Shown in pieces: positions 25,370 through 36,035 of a DNA stretch of 64,000 bases. Origin of the DNA: Variovorax sp. RA8 (GTDB lineage: Bacteria; Pseudomonadota; Gammaproteobacteria; Burkholderiales; Burkholderiaceae_C); contig NZ_LR594662.1 in the NCBI RefSeq assembly GCF_901827175.1, positions 2,046,001 through 2,110,000 of the forward strand, written 5' to 3'. The notes under the pieces are model-generated. The model did not search any database. It worked only from the letters and a program-made list of their open reading frames with translations, and was not told the DNA's origin. Both the position numbers and the translations under genes were made by a program. The stretch's first letter is position 1; the number at the start of each line of letters is the position of its first letter.

Positions 25370-26266
25370 GTGCGCAATGCTCATCTGCGAGACCTGATTG
25401 CAGTCGTCGAGACCGGCAGTGTTCGATCTGCTGCGCGCAAGCTGGGCCTCGCGCAGTCTGCCGTCAGCAAGAACCTCACCGCACTCGAGAAATCGGTGGG
25501 CGTGCCGCTGCTGATGCGCTCCGTGCGGGGTGTCGAGCCCACCGAACTCGGCCGCCTCGTGCTGCGCCGCGCGCGCGTCGTCGATGCGGAGCTGCGCCAC
25601 CTCCAGGAGGAGATCGAGCGCTTCAGCGGCCAGTGCCAGAACCTGATCACGGTCGGCCTGTCGGCCACTGCCGAGGCGATGCTGCTGTCGGAGGCCGTGG
25701 CGCGCTTCCGCGAGTACACGCCGGATGCGCTGATCAGCGTGCTCGGCGGCCGCTCGTCGTCGACGATCGCGGCGCTGCGCGAAGCCCGGATCGATTTCGC
25801 GGTCGGCCCGCTGCCGACCGACCAGAGCGTCACCGATCTGCACACCGAGCAACTGTGCAGCTCCGACCTGGCCATCTTCGTGCGCGCGGACCACCCGGCT
25901 GCCGGCGCCCGCGACCTGGCCAGCCTGGCGTCCTACGGCTGGGTGTACAGCGTGCGGCAGGCCGGCGAGCCGGCGATCGTCTCGCTGATGCGCAAGCACG
26001 GCCTGCCCGATCCGAAGCTGGTGGCGCATTGCGATTCGTCGAGCGCGCTGGTCGACATGCTGCTTCAGAGCGACTATGTCGCGCTGAACAGCCTGGGGGC
26101 GCTGGAGCCGCTGCGGCAACGAGGACTTCTGAAGATCCTGCCCATCGATCTCGATCTGCCGCCGGCCGTGCAGTACCTCCTGACTCCGACGATGCGACCG
26201 CTGACGGCACCGGCCGCGGCGCTGGCGGCTGAATTCCGGCGCGCCTCGCGCAGGCTGCGGCGGTGA
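25370..26266 (+). CDS. LysR-family transcriptional regulator
   Basis: A 298-residue LysR regulator that starts at GTG 25370 (the nearby ATG is out of frame). Residues 1-60 hold the winged helix, VVETGSVRSAARKLGLAQSA being the recognition helix region. About 90-295 is the periplasmic-binding-like effector domain, with SVLGGRSSSTIAALREARID at the hinge. It is not divergent from any gene; the nearest partner is the lipoprotein gene upstream, so its target is uncertain. The subfamily with short N-terminus and IDFAVGPLP sequence often controls carboxylate or aromatic catabolism. Confidence 0.88.
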   Translation: MRNAHLRDLIAVVETGSVRSAARKLGLAQSAVSKNLTALEKSVGVPLLMRSVRGVEPTELGRLVLRRARVVDAELRHLQEEIERFSGQCQNLITVGLSATAEAMLLSEAVARFREYTPDALISVLGGRSSSTIAALREARIDFAVGPLPTDQSVTDLHTEQLCSSDLAIFVRADHPAAGARDLASLASYGWVYSVRQAGEPAIVSLMRKHGLPDPKLVAHCDSSSALVDMLLQSDYVALNSLGALEPLRQRGLLKILPIDLDLPPAVQYLLTPTMRPLTAPAAALAAEFRRASRRLRR

Positions 26267-26353
26267 ACAGCGGCAGGCGCGCAATGCGCGCGCGGTGCTC
26301 GTCGCCATGGCGCACCGGGCTTCCTGCGGGAACCTTGTCCCGGGACTTCACAG

Positions 26354-27313
26354 TCATGCCGGTGCGGCGAAAGCTGCCTCCAACGCCGCAACGGGCAAGT
26401 GCCCCCGCAAGCCGATCGCCACCACGGCCGCGCCGTCCGACGGCGCGTCGGCCTTGCGCAGCGCGCCGTGCCGTCCCGCGAACTGGATCTCCGACCAAGC
26501 GGCCTCGCCGGTGCGCAGCACGCCCTTGAGGCGCAGCAACCCGGGTGGCGTGTCGCGCAGCCAGGTGCGCAGCGCATTCGCATCGAAGACCTGCGCGGGC
26601 CGGCAGGACCAGGTGTCGAACAGCTCGCCGTGGTCGTGCGCCTCGTGGTGCGAATGATCGTCATGGTCGCAGCCCGGCTGCGGGCAGCCACGGGCCTGGC
26701 GCTCCTCGCGCGCCTCGGTCAGGGACAAGCCTTCGCGCAACACCCTCGGCAGCCGTGACTGCGAGGTCTCGTACTGCGGCGTGCGGCCCGCGACGGACGA
26801 CACCCACTCGCGCACGCGCGCCAGCTCGTCGGCCGTCACGCTGTCGACCTTGTTGATCGCCACCAGGTCGGCTGCCCTGAGCTGGCGCTCCAGCGTGTCG
26901 GCCAGCAGCGGATCGCGTGCCTGCGCCATCGCGGCGGCTGCGTCGACCAGCACGATCACGCCCTCCAGCGCCAGTTCGGGCGCCGCCATGCCGAGCTGCG
27001 CGATGCGCCAGGGGTCGGACACGCCGCTGGCCTCGATCACCACCGCATCGAAGCGCGTGCCCGATTCCAGCACCTGGATCAGCGCACGCGAGAGATCGTC
27101 CCCGATCTGGCAGCACACGCAGCCGTTGGTGAGCGCGATGGTGTCGCCGCGCGCGCCGGCAATCAGCGCCGCGTCGATGTTGAGCGCGCCGAAGTCGTTG
27201 ACCAGCACCGCGATGCGCTGGCCCTCGGCCTCGCGCAGCCAGCGGTTGACGAGCGTGGTCTTGCCGGCGCCCAGGAAGCCGCCGATGACGGTGAGCGGCA
27301 GCCGCGGCTTCAC
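26354..27313 (-). CDS. CobW/ZNG-family metallochaperone GTPase
   Basis: A 319-residue G3E GTPase of the CobW/ZNG group, which inserts metal into client enzymes. The P-loop GFLGAGKTT is at 12-20, the metal site GCVCC at 64-68 and the base-recognition NKVD at 154-157. A histidine-rich linker CDHDDHSHHEAHDH (215-228) typical of zinc- or cobalt-handling members precedes the C-terminal domain. It starts with GTG one base after the amidohydrolase stop, so its translation is coupled to that gene. The amidohydrolase, a metal enzyme, is the obvious client candidate. Confidence 0.88.
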   Translation of the reverse strand: MKPRLPLTVIGGFLGAGKTTLVNRWLREAEGQRIAVLVNDFGALNIDAALIAGARGDTIALTNGCVCCQIGDDLSRALIQVLESGTRFDAVVIEASGVSDPWRIAQLGMAAPELALEGVIVLVDAAAAMAQARDPLLADTLERQLRAADLVAINKVDSVTADELARVREWVSSVAGRTPQYETSQSRLPRVLREGLSLTEAREERQARGCPQPGCDHDDHSHHEAHDHGELFDTWSCRPAQVFDANALRTWLRDTPPGLLRLKGVLRTGEAAWSEIQFAGRHGALRKADAPSDGAAVVAIGLRGHLPVAALEAAFAAPA

Positions 27314-27314
27314 C

Positions 27315-28991
27315 TCAGCCCTCGCGCGCCTCGGCCTCGAACACGCGGCCCGACAGCACCGTGCCCCACACGCGAACGTCCTTGAGCTTCATCGGATCGA
27401 CCGCCAGCGGGTCTTCCTCGAGCACGCAGAAGTCCGCGCGCTTGCCGCATTCGATGCTGCCGATCTCGCGGTCGAGCTTCAGCGTCCAGGCGGCGCCGAG
27501 GGTGATGGCGCGCAGCGCCTGGGGTACGCCGATGCGCTCGGCCTCGCCCAGCACGCGGCCCTTGGGCGTGACGCGGTTGACGGCGCACCAGGCGGTGAAG
27601 AGCGGCCCGAGCGGCGTGACCGGGGCATCGGAATGGATGGCCAGCGGCACGCCGGCCGCCAGCGCGCTGCCGCAGGCGTCGAGCCGGTTGGCGCGATCCG
27701 GGCCCATGGTCATCTCGTAGTGCTGGTCGCCCCAGTACCAGATGTGGTTGGCGAAGAGGTTGGCGCACAGGCCCAGCGCGGCCATGCGGCGGAACAGCGG
27801 CGCGTCGATCATCTGGCCGTGCTGCAGCGTGTGGCGGTGGTCGGGCCGCGGCGCGCGGGCGAGCACGCGCTCGATGGCGTCGATGGCCGCCTCGCTGGCC
27901 TCGTCGCCGTTGGTGTGCGTGTGGATGGTGAGGCCGGCGCGATGGTAGGCCTCGAAGTCGGCCTCGTACTGCGCCGGCGCCGTGACCCAGATGCCGTTGG
28001 GCGCGCCGTTGAAGTGGCCGGGCCAGCGCAGCCGCGCCGAGAAGCCCTGGATCGAGCCGTCCAGCATCATCTTCACCAGCCCGTAGCGCAGGCGGTCGGT
28101 GTTGCGGGGCATCAGGCTCTTCACATGTTCGGCGCCCATGGCCGCGCCGTGCGTGCCGTGGAAGGCCTGGAAGGCGGGCAGGATGCGCACGCCGAAGCCT
28201 TCGTCCCCCGTCACCGTTTCGAGCACGCGGCAGTCTTCCTCGGTCAGCTTGTTGACCAGGTCGGTGGCGGTGGTCACGCCCTGCATGCAGGCCAGGCGGC
28301 CGAAGGAGCGCACGCCCTCTGCGGTCATCGGCGCCAGCAGGCCGGCGTTGCCGATCTTGCGCAGCACGAGGAACATCGCGGCGGGCTCCTGCAGCTCGCC
28401 GGTGGGCTCGCCGGCCATCTCGCCGCCGGCGAACTTGACCACGCCCTCGACCTCGTTGTCGCGGGTGATCTCGGCCAGCCGCAGCATGGCGCTGTTGACG
28501 TTCATCAGGTGGCCGTTGGCATGGCCGATGACGATCGGGCGGGTGCTGCTCGCGCGGTCCACGTGTTCGACCGTCATGCGCTCGCCGCCGAAGTAGATCG
28601 GATCGAACCCCCAGGCGATCAGCGGCTCGGTGGCGGGCCGGCCGGCCGCGCTCATCTGCGCGTCGACTTCGGCGAGGCGCCGGACCACGGCATCCATCGA
28701 GCGCAGGCCGCTCCAGGTCTTGCCGTCCGGGTCGCGGCGGTCGAACCAGCCCAGGTACGTCCAGTCCCACATGCTGCCTTCCTTCAGGTGGCAGTGTCCC
28801 TCGACCAGGCCGGGCATCAGCACCTTGCCGGCAAAGCGTTCGTCCAGCGTGAAGGCGCCCCAGGCCTGCATGTCTTCCAGCCTGCCGACTGCGAGCACTC
28901 GCCCATCGCGCACCGCGACGTGCGTGGCCTCTGGCTGCATCGGATTCATGGTGATGATCTTGCGGGCGGGGTAGACGGTGGTGGCGCTCAT
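27315..28991 (-). CDS. amidohydrolase family 3 (YtcJ-like) metal hydrolase
   Basis: A 558-residue metal-dependent amidohydrolase of the YtcJ/N-substituted formamide deformylase type. The metal motif HCH (66-68, in GLVEGHCHLKEG) opens the TIM barrel. THTHTNGD, HTLQHGQMI and HSDAPV supply later metal and acid residues, and the small beta-sandwich is split between both ends as expected. It is cytoplasmic. Co-transcribed with a complete oligopeptide-type importer, it probably hydrolyses an imported amide, imide or acylated amino compound. The ATG at 28991 gives the family start; the frame is open far upstream without similarity. Confidence 0.88.
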   Translation of the reverse strand: MSATTVYPARKIITMNPMQPEATHVAVRDGRVLAVGRLEDMQAWGAFTLDERFAGKVLMPGLVEGHCHLKEGSMWDWTYLGWFDRRDPDGKTWSGLRSMDAVVRRLAEVDAQMSAAGRPATEPLIAWGFDPIYFGGERMTVEHVDRASSTRPIVIGHANGHLMNVNSAMLRLAEITRDNEVEGVVKFAGGEMAGEPTGELQEPAAMFLVLRKIGNAGLLAPMTAEGVRSFGRLACMQGVTTATDLVNKLTEEDCRVLETVTGDEGFGVRILPAFQAFHGTHGAAMGAEHVKSLMPRNTDRLRYGLVKMMLDGSIQGFSARLRWPGHFNGAPNGIWVTAPAQYEADFEAYHRAGLTIHTHTNGDEASEAAIDAIERVLARAPRPDHRHTLQHGQMIDAPLFRRMAALGLCANLFANHIWYWGDQHYEMTMGPDRANRLDACGSALAAGVPLAIHSDAPVTPLGPLFTAWCAVNRVTPKGRVLGEAERIGVPQALRAITLGAAWTLKLDREIGSIECGKRADFCVLEEDPLAVDPMKLKDVRVWGTVLSGRVFEAEAREG

Positions 28992-29044
28992 GAAGATGTG
29001 TCGAAGCGAAGGAAAGGGGACGAGGAACGGATGGTGCGCCGGTT

Positions 29045-30076
29045 TCAGCCCGGCTGCATGCGCAGGGGCGGCTGCGGCTGGCCCTGCAGGATCTCGACGC
29101 GCCGGCAGCGCACCCAGTGGTCCGGCGCGACTTCGCGCAGTGGCGGCAGCTCGGCCTCGCAGGCTGGCTCGGCCACCGGGCAGCGGCCGGCGAAGCGGCA
29201 GCCTGCGGGCGGGTTGATGGGGCTGGGCGGATCGCCGGTGAGCTTGATGCGCTGCGCCGCCCGCCGGCGCCCGCCGCTGACCGTCGGCACCGCCGACATC
29301 AGCGCCACGCTGTACGGATGCAGTGGCCGCGCGAAGAAGCTGCGGCGCGGCGCGCGCTCCACGATCTGGCCCAGGTACATCACGGCGATGTCGTCGCAGA
29401 TGTGCTCCACCACCGCCATGTCGTGCGAGATGAAGAGGTAGGTCAGCCCCAGCTCGCGCTGCAGCCGCGCCAGCAGGTTGAGGATCTGCGCGCGGATCGC
29501 GATGTCCAGCGCCGACACGGGCTCGTCGCACACCACCAGCTCGGGGTTGGTGGCCAGGGCGCGCGCGATGTTGATGCGCTGGCGCTGCCCGCCCGAGAAC
29601 TGGTGCGGGAAGAGCTGCTGCTGCTCGGGCCGCAGGCCCACCGCCTCGAAGAGCTCGGCCACGCGCTGCGTGCGCTCGGCGGGCGTTCCGATCTTCATCA
29701 GGTCCAGCGGCGCGCGCACCGTGGCGCCGGCGCGCTCGCGCGGGTTGAGGGAGGAGAAGGGGTCCTGGAAGATGATCTGCATGCGCGAGCGCGCCTTGCG
29801 CAGCGCCTCGCCCTCCAGCGTGCCGAGCTGGGTGTCGCCCAGCTGCACATGGCCGCCGGTGATCGGTGCGAGCCGCATGACCGCCAACGCAGTGGTGGTC
29901 TTGCCCGAGCCGGATTCGCCGACCACCGCGAGCGTGCTGCCGCGTCGGACCTGGAAGGACACGCCGTCGACCGCCTTCACGACTTCGGCGGCGCGGCCCC
30001 AGGCGGGCTTGCCGCGGGGGAAGTGGACCTTGAGGTCGTTGACCGACAGGAGCGTGTCGGTGTCTATGAGGCTCAT
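29045..30076 (-). CDS. oligopeptide/dipeptide ABC importer ATPase (DppF-like)
   Basis: A 343-residue ATPase with Walker A GESGSGKTT (53-61), signature SGGQRQR (160-166), Walker B LVVCDEP and the H-loop ISHDM. The C-terminal extension with CRFAGRCPVAEPAC is the cysteine-rich oligo_HPY region that marks peptide-type importers. Together with the DppD-like ATPase it would power the two permeases encoded upstream. The start ATGAGCCTC at 30076 has a GGGAGATCAAG-type ribosome site before it. Confidence 0.9.
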   Translation of the reverse strand: MSLIDTDTLLSVNDLKVHFPRGKPAWGRAAEVVKAVDGVSFQVRRGSTLAVVGESGSGKTTTALAVMRLAPITGGHVQLGDTQLGTLEGEALRKARSRMQIIFQDPFSSLNPRERAGATVRAPLDLMKIGTPAERTQRVAELFEAVGLRPEQQQLFPHQFSGGQRQRINIARALATNPELVVCDEPVSALDIAIRAQILNLLARLQRELGLTYLFISHDMAVVEHICDDIAVMYLGQIVERAPRRSFFARPLHPYSVALMSAVPTVSGGRRRAAQRIKLTGDPPSPINPPAGCRFAGRCPVAEPACEAELPPLREVAPDHWVRCRRVEILQGQPQPPLRMQPG

Positions 30077-30153
30077 TGCTTGATCTCCCTTGCGCTTGTC
30101 GCTGCGAGTGAGGGGGGTGGGGTGTCGATTCGTACCTTGCTGTTGGTTCGAGT

Positions 30154-30198
30154 CCGGGGCCGGGAGTTCGCCCCGGCTCCAGCCTCAAACCAGGCGCA
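30154..30198 (+). repeat. intercistronic hairpin and short copy of a dispersed repeat
   Basis: CCGGGGC (30154-30160) and GCCCCGG (30170-30176) form a perfect 7-base inverted repeat between the two ATPase genes. The right half and what follows (about 30170-30198) is nearly identical to 47194-47222, with the shared core GCCCCGGCTCC, then GCCTCAAAC and GGCGCA. A small RNA hairpin here could tune relative expression of the two ATPases. Confidence 0.6.
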
Positions 30199-30221
30199 AC
30201 GCAACAACGACCCAAGACACA

Positions 30222-31280
<1,059 letters not shown>

Positions 31281-31282
31281 GG

Positions 31283-32194
31283 TCAACGCTCTCTCAGCTT
31301 GGGGTTGAGTGCATCGTTGAGGCCGTCGCCGATCAGGCTGACGGCGAGCACGGTGAGGAAGATGGCCGCGCCCGGGAAGGCCACGGCCCACCAGCAGGAC
31401 AGCACGTACTGGCGGCTCGATCCGATCATCAGGCCCCAGCTCATCTGGTTGGGATCGCCGAGCCCCAGGAAGGACAGGCCGGCCTCGAACAGGATGGCCG
31501 CACCCACCGCCAGCGTGGCCGACACCACCAGCGGCGGCAGCGCGTTGGGCAGGATCACCTTCCAGATGATCCGTGCGTTGCCGGCGCCGATCGCGCGCTC
31601 GGCACGCACGAACTCCAGGCTGCGGAACTTGAGGAACTCGGCGCGCGTGAGCCGCGCGGTGCCGGTCCAGCTCACGATGCCGATGGCCAGCGTCACCGTG
31701 ACCAGCGAAGGCGAGAACAGCGTCACCACCACCATCGCGAAGAGCAGGGCGGGCAGCACCTGGAAGAACTCGGTCAGGCGCATCAGCGCGGCATCGACCT
31801 TGCCGCCGTAGTAGCCGGCGAAGGCGCCCAGCGTGATGCCGATCGCCACCGAGAGCAGCGCCGCCACCGCGCCCACCAGCAGGGTGGCGCGGCCGCCGTA
31901 GATGAGCGTGGTCAGGATGTCGCGGCCGAGGTAGTCGCTGCCCAGCCAGGCCTCTTCGCTGAAGGGTGGGGTGAGCGGGGCGGAGCGGATCTCGAAGGGG
32001 TCGGCCGGGTAGACCCAGGGACCTGCGATCGCGACCAGCAGGATCAGCAGCAGCATCGCCATGCCGGCGATGGCCGAGGGGTTGCGCAGGAACATGCGCA
32101 GCGCCTCGGCCCCGGGATGCTCGACCTTGGGCGCGGGGCGGGCCGCAGGCATGGCCGCCGCAGTTGCAGCGTGCACGGTGGCGCTCTTGTTCAT
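31283..32194 (-). CDS. oligopeptide/dipeptide ABC importer permease (DppC-like)
   Basis: A 303-residue inner-membrane permease with six predicted spans, an N-terminal OppC_N-type hydrophobic segment ([20 protein letters not shown]) and the EAA-like coupling loop around [20 protein letters not shown]. It starts with ATG 32194 overlapping the stop of the partner permease by four bases (ATGA), a standard coupling. A 40-residue Ala/Pro-rich cytoplasmic N-terminus precedes the first span. Confidence 0.9.
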   Translation of the reverse strand: MNKSATVHAATAAAMPAARPAPKVEHPGAEALRMFLRNPSAIAGMAMLLLILLVAIAGPWVYPADPFEIRSAPLTPPFSEEAWLGSDYLGRDILTTLIYGGRATLLVGAVAALLSVAIGITLGAFAGYYGGKVDAALMRLTEFFQVLPALLFAMVVVTLFSPSLVTVTLAIGIVSWTGTARLTRAEFLKFRSLEFVRAERAIGAGNARIIWKVILPNALPPLVVSATLAVGAAILFEAGLSFLGLGDPNQMSWGLMIGSSRQYVLSCWWAVAFPGAAIFLTVLAVSLIGDGLNDALNPKLRER

Positions 32195-33159
32195 GAGGAC
32201 TTGATCCGCGGATCGATCAGGCGATAGCACAGGTCGGTGAGCTGGTTCATCACGACGACCACGATGGAGGAGAACAGCAGCACGCCGAGGATGGTCGGAT
32301 AGTCGCGGCGCAGCACCGAGTCGAAGGCGAGCCGCCCGAGGCCGGGCCAGTTGAACACCGTCTCGACCAGGATCGCCCCGGCCAGCACGTTGCCGAACTG
32401 CAGGCCCAGCACCGTCACCACCGGCAGCAGCGCGTTGCGCAGCGCATGCTTGTAGAGCACCACGCGCTCTGCCAGGCCCTTGGCGCGCGCGGTGCGGATG
32501 AAGTCCGCGCCCAGCACGTCCAGCATCGAGGAGCGCGCCAGCCGGCTGTACTGCGCGAGGTAGACCAGGCCGAGCGTGACCGTCGGCAGCACCAGGTGAT
32601 GCAGCACGTCGAGCACGTCGGCGATGCCGCCGCCCGAGCTGTCGGCCGAGCGCATGCCTGCCACCGGCAGGATGGGCAGGATGGAGGCGAACAGGATCAT
32701 CAGCATGATCCCGACCCAGAACACCGGCGCTGCGAAGCCCACCATCGACAGCACGGTGATGAACTGCGACAGCAGCCCGTTGGGCTTGCGCGAGGAGAGC
32801 ACGCCCAGGGCCGTGCCGACCCCGAAGGCCAGCAGCACCGCGCTCAGCACCAGCAGCAGCGTGGCGGGCACGCGTTCGGCGATCAGCGCGGTGACGGGCA
32901 GGTTGAAGAAGTAGGAATAGCCGAGGTCGCCCTGCAGCACCTTGCCGAGGTACACGCCCAGCTGCACCGGCAGCGGGCGATCGAGCCCGTACTGCCTGCG
33001 CAGCTGCGCCATCATCTCGGGCGACATGCCGCCGCTGGCGCCGGCGATGGTCTCTACCGGATCGCCGGGCGCGGCGTGCACCAGCACGAAGTTGAGGATC
33101 ACCACCGCCAGCACCAGGGCCAGGCCCTGCAGCAGGCGCGACGCGATGTAGCGCGGCAT
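32191..33159 (-). CDS. oligopeptide/dipeptide ABC importer permease (DppB-like)
   Basis: A 322-residue permease with MPRYIASRLLQGLALVLAVVILNFVLVHAAPGDP at its start, typical of DppB/OppB, a periplasmic loop with MSPEMMAQLRRQYGLDRPLP, and the coupling loop RTARAKGLAERVVLYKHALRNALLP. It forms the heterodimeric channel with the DppC-like protein, whose start overlaps this stop. The binding-protein gene is 15 bases upstream. Confidence 0.9.
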   Translation of the reverse strand: MPRYIASRLLQGLALVLAVVILNFVLVHAAPGDPVETIAGASGGMSPEMMAQLRRQYGLDRPLPVQLGVYLGKVLQGDLGYSYFFNLPVTALIAERVPATLLLVLSAVLLAFGVGTALGVLSSRKPNGLLSQFITVLSMVGFAAPVFWVGIMLMILFASILPILPVAGMRSADSSGGGIADVLDVLHHLVLPTVTLGLVYLAQYSRLARSSMLDVLGADFIRTARAKGLAERVVLYKHALRNALLPVVTVLGLQFGNVLAGAILVETVFNWPGLGRLAFDSVLRRDYPTILGVLLFSSIVVVVMNQLTDLCYRLIDPRIKSS

Positions 33160-33174
33160 GGTCGTCGCTCCCGC

Positions 33175-34779
33175 CTACTTGAAGTACACCTCGTCGTAGG
33201 GCGACATCGGGCCCCAGATGGTGGCCGGCACGTTGCCCAGCTTCTTGCTCGCCACCGTGTGGTAGGGCACCTGGTTGATGAAGACGATGGGCAGCTCGTC
33301 GGTCACGATCTTCTCGAAGGTCGCGTAGTAGGCCTTGCGCTTGGTCGGGTCGATGATGCCGCCGGCGGTGTTGAGCAGCTCGTCGACCTTCGGGTTGCTG
33401 TAGGACTGCGTGTTGGTCCAGACCACCGGCTTGATGTTGGTCGAGAGGTAGGTGCGGTGCACGCCGATGATCGGGTCGCCCCAGTTGAACACCAGGTCCA
33501 TCGACATGTCGAAATCGTGCGAGGCCATGCGCTTGGCCCAGGCCGGGAAGTCGGCCGAGGCGCGCACCTCGACCGCGATGCCGATCTTCTTGAGCTGACC
33601 GCGGATGTACTCGGCCACCGTCTTCTGCTGGTCGTCGGCACCGGGCAGGTAGTCGATGGTGAGCTTGAAGCGCTCGCCGTTCTCGCCGGCCTTGTAGCCT
33701 GCCGCGTCCAGCATCGCGGCGGCCTTCTTCAGGTCCACCGGGTAGCGCACCAGGTCCGGCACGGCGAAGGGGCTGCTGGCCACGATCGGGCCGTCGGCCG
33801 GCGTCGCGAAGCCGCCCATCAGCGCCTTGGTGATGAAGTTCTTGTCGATGGCGGTGGCGATGGCCTTGCGCACCTGCACGTCGGACAGCGGCTTCTTCGT
33901 CAGGTTGAAGGCCAGCCAGTTCAGCGCGCCGATGCCCTCGTAGCCCTTGGGAGTGAACGTGACCTGAGGGTTGTTCGCCAGGCGCTTAAGGTCTGTGGGC
34001 ACGCTGGCGAAGGGCAGCATCTGCATGTCGCCGCGCTCCAGGCCCAGCATCAGGCTGGACATGTCGGGCGTGATGTTGACGATCACCTTGTCGAGGTAAG
34101 GCTTGCCCGGGAGGAAGAACTTGTCGAATCGCTCCATCACGATGCGCTGGCCGGACTTGAACTCGACGAGCTTGAAAGGGCCCGAGCCGACCACGTCGGT
34201 GCTGTTGCGAGGGTGGCTCTTGAGGTCCTGCCCGTCACCGTAGATGTGCTTGGGCAGGATGGGGCACAGGGCAGGCGACATCGCCAGCACGATCGCCGGG
34301 TGCGGCGTGCTCATGCGGATGATGGCGGTGTGCGGGTCGGGGGTGTCCACCTTTTCGACCGGGCCCATCATGGTGGTGAACGGGTGGTTGGCCTTGATCG
34401 CCATGATCGAGAAGGCCACGTCGGCCGAAGTCACCGGCTTGCCGTCGTGGAACACGGCGTTCTTGCGCAGGTTGAGCGTGAGCGACTTGCCGTCCTCGGC
34501 CAGCTTCCACGACTCGGCCAGGTAGGGCTGCGGGTTCCACTTGTCGTCGAAGCGCAGCGGGCTCGCGAAGATCTGCGTCGAAGGCACGGCGGTCGCGATG
34601 CCCGACTGCACTGCGCCGTTCAGGTGCCGTGGGATCTGGGTGCTGCCCAGCACCAGCGTGCCGCCGCGCTTGGGGGCTTCGTCGGCGATGGCGGCAGGAG
34701 GCATGGAGAGGAGCGCGCTGGCGGCGAGCAGGGTGGCGGACAGCAGCGCGGCGCGGCGCGTGGTCGGGAGTTGGGGCAT
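33175..34779 (-). CDS. ABC importer solute-binding protein, family 5 (DppA-like)
   Basis: A 534-residue periplasmic binding protein of the peptide/nickel family (SBP_bac_5). The signal is Tat-like (TTRRAALLSATLLAASALL). The mature part has RGGTLVLGSTQIPRHLN, LAESWKLAEDGKSLTLNLRK, VVGSGPFKLVEF and LTIDYLPG. It is the first gene of a seven-gene operon (binding protein, two permeases, two ATPases, amidohydrolase, CobW GTPase). The 227 bases upstream must contain the promoter; I could not pick clear boxes. The ligand is probably a peptide-like or amide compound, given the hydrolase. Confidence 0.9.
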   Translation of the reverse strand: MPQLPTTRRAALLSATLLAASALLSMPPAAIADEAPKRGGTLVLGSTQIPRHLNGAVQSGIATAVPSTQIFASPLRFDDKWNPQPYLAESWKLAEDGKSLTLNLRKNAVFHDGKPVTSADVAFSIMAIKANHPFTTMMGPVEKVDTPDPHTAIIRMSTPHPAIVLAMSPALCPILPKHIYGDGQDLKSHPRNSTDVVGSGPFKLVEFKSGQRIVMERFDKFFLPGKPYLDKVIVNITPDMSSLMLGLERGDMQMLPFASVPTDLKRLANNPQVTFTPKGYEGIGALNWLAFNLTKKPLSDVQVRKAIATAIDKNFITKALMGGFATPADGPIVASSPFAVPDLVRYPVDLKKAAAMLDAAGYKAGENGERFKLTIDYLPGADDQQKTVAEYIRGQLKKIGIAVEVRASADFPAWAKRMASHDFDMSMDLVFNWGDPIIGVHRTYLSTNIKPVVWTNTQSYSNPKVDELLNTAGGIIDPTKRKAYYATFEKIVTDELPIVFINQVPYHTVASKKLGNVPATIWGPMSPYDEVYFK

Positions 34780-35006
34780 GCGAGACCTCGTGAAATGCGA
34801 CAGATGAGCCGGCTGTTGCCGGCCGCGAGGTCGACGATAGGCGTACGCGGTGCCGCGGCGAAGATCCAACGGGGCGCGACATGCAGAGCCAGAAGGCTCG
34901 GGTTTGCCCGGGGGTGCACCATGAAAACGCGCGCGCCCCAATCTGGCCACCGGGTCGGAGGCCGCGCAAGCTCGCTGCAGCGGGCTGCCGGGCCCGCAGT
35001 GCTGCG

Positions 35007-35960
35007 CTACTGAAGCGAGATTCCCCCGCGTCGCAGGACTTCGGTCCAACGGCGGGTCTCGTCGTCGACGAAGCTGCGAAAGGCGGGCGGGCCGGACGCG
35101 CCCACGGGTTGCACCCCAGCCGACTGCAGGCGTTGGCGAACGCTTTCGTCGGCCAGGACCTTGCCGATCGCGGTCGAGATCTGTTCGATGCGTTCGGGCG
35201 GGGTTCCCGCGGGCGCGACCAGTCCGTGCCAGTCAACCAGGCTGGCGTCGGCGTAGCCGAGCTCCACCAGGGTCGGCACGTCAGGCAAGGTCGGGAGTCG
35301 TTGCGGGGAGGTCACCGCCAGTGGCCTCAACTTGCCGCCCTTGATGAGCGGCAGGGAGGCAGGCGCCGTTGCAAACATCGCATCCACATGCCCACCGGCC
35401 AGCGCGGTGAGTGCCGCGATCGGCCCATTGAAGGGAACGTGCCGGATCTGCGTCTTGACATGCTGCGCGAACAACTCGGCAGCGAGGTGTGAAGGCGTGC
35501 CTGTTCCGCCCGAAGCATAGGCCAGCCTGGACTGCGGGTCGCGGCGCAGCAGGTCGGCAAACTCCACGGCTGTTCCTTCCGACCTCACGACCAGGACGTT
35601 GGCGACGGTCGAGATCTGTCGAACCGGAGCCAGGTCGCGGGCGGTGTCGTACGGCAAGGACTTGACGGTGTGCGCGGCGACGGTGGACTGCAGGGCGAAG
35701 ACGCCCAGCGTGTTGCCATCGGCCGTGGCGCGCCTGACCGCGCCAAGTGCAATGCTTCCTGCGGCTCCTGGCCGGTTCTCGACCACGATCGGTTGGCCGA
35801 GTTCCTTTCCGAGCGGGTCGCTGAGTACCCGGGCGACGATGTCGCCCGGCGTGCCCGGAGGCCCGCCGACGATGATCGTCATGTGGGGAGGGCTGCCGGT
35901 TTGCGCGGCGGCGGCAACGGCTGCAAGCAGGCCAATCAGAAGGTACAGAAGTCTCTTCAT
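35007..35960 (-). CDS. Bug-family TTT solute-binding receptor
   Basis: A 317-residue Bug receptor with a short signal (MKRLLYLLIGLLAAVAAAA). The mature part has MTIIVGGPPGTPGDIVAR, IVVENRPGAAGSIALGAVR and HVPFNGPIAALTALAGGHV. GAGGAA precedes ATG 35960. It is divergent from a LysR gene across 97 bases, a classic regulator/receptor pair. No permease is nearby. Base use is ordinary. Confidence 0.9.
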   Translation of the reverse strand: MKRLLYLLIGLLAAVAAAAQTGSPPHMTIIVGGPPGTPGDIVARVLSDPLGKELGQPIVVENRPGAAGSIALGAVRRATADGNTLGVFALQSTVAAHTVKSLPYDTARDLAPVRQISTVANVLVVRSEGTAVEFADLLRRDPQSRLAYASGGTGTPSHLAAELFAQHVKTQIRHVPFNGPIAALTALAGGHVDAMFATAPASLPLIKGGKLRPLAVTSPQRLPTLPDVPTLVELGYADASLVDWHGLVAPAGTPPERIEQISTAIGKVLADESVRQRLQSAGVQPVGASGPPAFRSFVDDETRRWTEVLRRGGISLQ

Positions 35961-36035
35961 GGTGCGTTCCTCTTCGAACTGGACGCAGTAAAGCATGTGG
36001 ACCCGCCTGCCCGTAAGATGCCGAAGCTTCTCCGG

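Noticed and set aside
26781..29441. Plus-strand open frame of about 886 codons opposite the CobW, amidohydrolase and ATPase genes
   Set aside because: The minus-strand genes carry clear catalytic motifs. The plus-strand product is Arg/Gly/Ala-rich without family features.
32446..35013. Plus-strand open frame of about 855 codons opposite the permease and binding-protein genes
   Set aside because: It is a shadow of the opposite-strand ABC genes. His/Arg/Gly/Gln-rich composition is characteristic of reversed GC-rich codons.
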